Shown piece after piece: positions 21,113 to 22,549 of a DNA stretch of 22,549 bases (position 1 is its first letter; each line of letters begins with the position of its first letter). Source of the stretch: Bacillota bacterium (GTDB lineage: Bacteria; Bacillota; Clostridia; Christensenellales; CAG-138). The stretch lies in NCBI GenBank assembly GCA_023396535.1, contig JAEWWD010000146.1, positions 1 to 22,549 of the forward strand, in the 5' to 3' direction. The position numbers were made by a program, and so were the translations under genes. The notes beneath the pieces were generated by a model. It saw nothing but the letters and a program-made list of their open reading frames with translations, made no database searches and had not been told where the DNA came from.

Positions 21113-22303
21113 CTACGCGAACAGCCGCAGCACCATATTCATACCAAGCCCCAGATAATTACCCATCGCAAATCCCAGTATGCCGCAGAGTATGCCGGGA
21201 AGTATGATCTCGTCGTTATGAAGTGCGTTCGCGACGGGAATTATGAACGGCGGCCCGAATATGCCGGCTGTGGAAGTGATAAGCATGGTATCGCGGTCTA
21301 TCCTGCCCAACCGCGCCAACAAAAGATGCAGCAGCACAGTACCGAACTGGACCAGCAGCACCATGAACAGCAATGTGAGCGCATTGCCGACCGCGGTGAT
21401 ATCAAAGCTCAGCCCCATAACGACGGAGAACATCAACAGGCAGTACTGCCCCGAACTATAGGAGCCGTGCGCATTCCGTACGGCGGGTATAAAGGAAAGC
21501 GCAATACCGGCGGTTGTGACGATAAGAAGCACAGCCGCCGTATGTTCTGACAATTTCGCCATTCCGGTATTGCCATAGGCGCTTGGAAGCAACAACGCCG
21601 CCCCCATCGCGACAGCCACGCACGCGCAGGCCAGCAACACAAGCAAAAGCCTGTGTAAGAATGCGACAATCGGCTTTATGCTTTGCTTTTTGCCGCTGAA
21701 CGCCGCCGCGTAGGCAAGCGCCCGCTCCTTTTCGGCGGATTTTCCCGCAAAAGGATATGCGGGCAGTATTCGTTTCAACAGGGCAGGCAGCGCCGACAGC
21801 AGCAAAAAGAAATAGATGCCGCCCACGATCATATCGGAAGTCTGCAGGAGTACAATCTGCTCGGTGCTTGCGTTCATAGCGCTGCCTACAGCGATCAAAT
21901 TCGCCGTTCCGCCGATATATACCCCGGTCAGCATGCCGCTGACGTCCTCGGCGTGCGGTATTCTGGTCCGGAATACAAAGAACGCCGCGGCGGCTATTAA
22001 TACCACCGCAAGCGTATTCAGGCCGAAGGAAACGAGCATGGGGCGCGCCATACGTTTCATGGCGGGAATATCCGCCGAAAACAATATGAGCGGCATGCCG
22101 ATAAGCACGAGCACGGAGGCAAAGTCCGACGCTAGCGGGATATCCGCCCCTGTCGCGCGGAACAGAAAACTCAGCAGCAGCCCCGCCGCATAACACAGAA
22201 AAACCGGCCCCAATGTCTTCAGCGCCGCAAACTTATCCGCCGCCAGCATAATCAGCCTTGGCAGGAAGAGTATCACAAGGAACATCATCACCGTCGCACC
22301 CAT
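21113..22303 (-). CDS. DUF819-family polytopic membrane protein
   Basis: 396 residues with about eleven or twelve hydrophobic segments. The features of the DUF819 (YjcL-like) family are seen: LTGVYIGGTANLIAVGSAM in the first half and, in the second, an equivalent TSTAGIFGPPFIIPVANAL, suggesting an internal inverted duplication as in secondary transporters. Substrate is unknown. The start is ATG 22303 with GAGGGGGG about six bases before it; the frame open to 22393 is rejected because it lacks a site and would add a charged extension. It is 7 bp from the lipoprotein gene end (converging). Confidence 0.8.
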   Translation of the reverse strand: MGATVMMFLVILFLPRLIMLAADKFAALKTLGPVFLCYAAGLLLSFLFRATGADIPLASDFASVLVLIGMPLILFSADIPAMKRMARPMLVSFGLNTLAVVLIAAAAFFVFRTRIPHAEDVSGMLTGVYIGGTANLIAVGSAMNASTEQIVLLQTSDMIVGGIYFFLLLSALPALLKRILPAYPFAGKSAEKERALAYAAAFSGKKQSIKPIVAFLHRLLLVLLACACVAVAMGAALLLPSAYGNTGMAKLSEHTAAVLLIVTTAGIALSFIPAVRNAHGSYSSGQYCLLMFSVVMGLSFDITAVGNALTLLFMVLLVQFGTVLLHLLLARLGRIDRDTMLITSTAGIFGPPFIIPVANALHNDEIILPGILCGILGFAMGNYLGLGMNMVLRLFA

Positions 22304-22417
22304 ACAGTCCCCCCTCGCTGTACCAACAATAGTTGTATTGTAGCACGTTTCAAACGCGTACTCAAAGAAATGCCTATGTAAATTTCTAATCACGATATAC
22401 CTGTTATAGAAAAGCGA

Positions 22418-22437
22418 AAGCGCCCGTCAGGGCGCTT
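22418..22437. repeat. Hairpin AAGCGCCC-GTCA-GGGCGCTT
   Basis: A perfect 8-bp stem with a 4-base loop. The same stem recurs, extended to 13 bp, at 22495-22524. Confidence 0.65.
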
Positions 22438-22441
22438 CAGC

Positions 22442-22463
22442 CCATCGGCAACCCTGCCGATGG
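22442..22463. repeat. Hairpin CCATCGGCA-ACCC-TGCCGATGG
   Basis: A perfect 9-bp stem. It shares its nine-base arm with the terminator at 5386-5418. Confidence 0.65.
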
Positions 22464-22467
22464 ACTG

Positions 22468-22487
22468 AAGTGCCGAAGGCACTTTTT
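22468..22487 (+). terminator. Terminator-like hairpin AGTGCC-GAA-GGCACT with T-run
   Basis: A 7-bp stem (AAGTGCC with GGCACTT) closed by loop GAA and running into a short T tract (22483-22487). It may terminate rightward transcription, though no rightward gene is visible just upstream. Confidence 0.5.
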
Positions 22488-22494
22488 GATAAAG

Positions 22495-22524
22495 TACGAA
22501 AGCGCCCATAAGGGCGCTTTCGTA
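22495..22524. repeat. Perfect 13-bp stem-loop at the right end
   Basis: TACGAAAGCGCCC (22495-22507), loop ATAA, complement at 22512-22524. No gene is seen from 22304 to the end of the window; the interval consists of these hairpins plus the upstream region of the DUF819 gene. Confidence 0.65.
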
Positions 22525-22549
22525 TGGGGGTTGGCATTGTGCCCAGGGG

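Overview
The window looks like a chromosomal segment of a low-to-medium GC member of the Bacillota, most likely an anaerobic, perhaps gut-associated Clostridia relative. The basis is strong purine-rich ribosome binding sites, LytS/YesN-style two-component regulation, a SorC-type regulator, a nickel-pincer (lar) cofactor operon and CPBP, DUF819 and STM3941-type proteins. The taxonomic call is inference. By eye the right part (about 13.5-22.3 kb) is richer in GC than the STM3941 pair at 12.1-13.3 kb.

Layout. Position 1-597 is the 3' part of a NarL-type response regulator, followed by an ammonium transporter (amt) and a strong hairpin. Positions 2225-5174 hold a split transketolase (N and C halves) and a SorC-family regulator, with a promoter and a perfect 20-bp palindrome in front. 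A 541-bp non-coding, hairpin-rich stretch follows. Next comes a leftward two-component pair: a cytoplasmic PocR-domain LytS-type kinase and a YesN-like regulator with an AraC output domain. It is divergent from an isochorismatase-family cysteine hydrolase and an APC permease. A cytosine-deaminase-like amidohydrolase converges on the permease. Together these read as a regulated uptake and hydrolysis locus for an unidentified nitrogen compound. Two tandem paralogous STM3941-type membrane proteins come next.

Positions 13494-19629 hold a nearly complete operon for the nickel-pincer nucleotide (NPN) cofactor and its nickel supply: larE, larMN (fused CbiM and PDGLE parts), larQ, larO, larB and a single-frame larC with a histidine-rich insert. 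LarMNQO would import Ni2+. LarB and LarE would carboxylate and sulfurise nicotinic acid adenine dinucleotide. LarC would insert nickel. The apo-enzyme LarA is not in the window. The right end carries a CPBP-family membrane protein, a small acidic lipoprotein and a DUF819 membrane protein.

The most unusual signals are non-coding. A 116-bp dispersed repeat occurs twice in inverted orientation (5487-5602 and 15619-15734), and its core recurs at 1950-1997 and 15736-15793. A block of at least six hairpins sits inside the lar operon between larMN and larQ. The larQ frame after that block has no ATG, GTG or TTG at its expected start; an ACG lies behind the ribosome binding site. A structured leader ending in a terminator-like stem precedes larMN.
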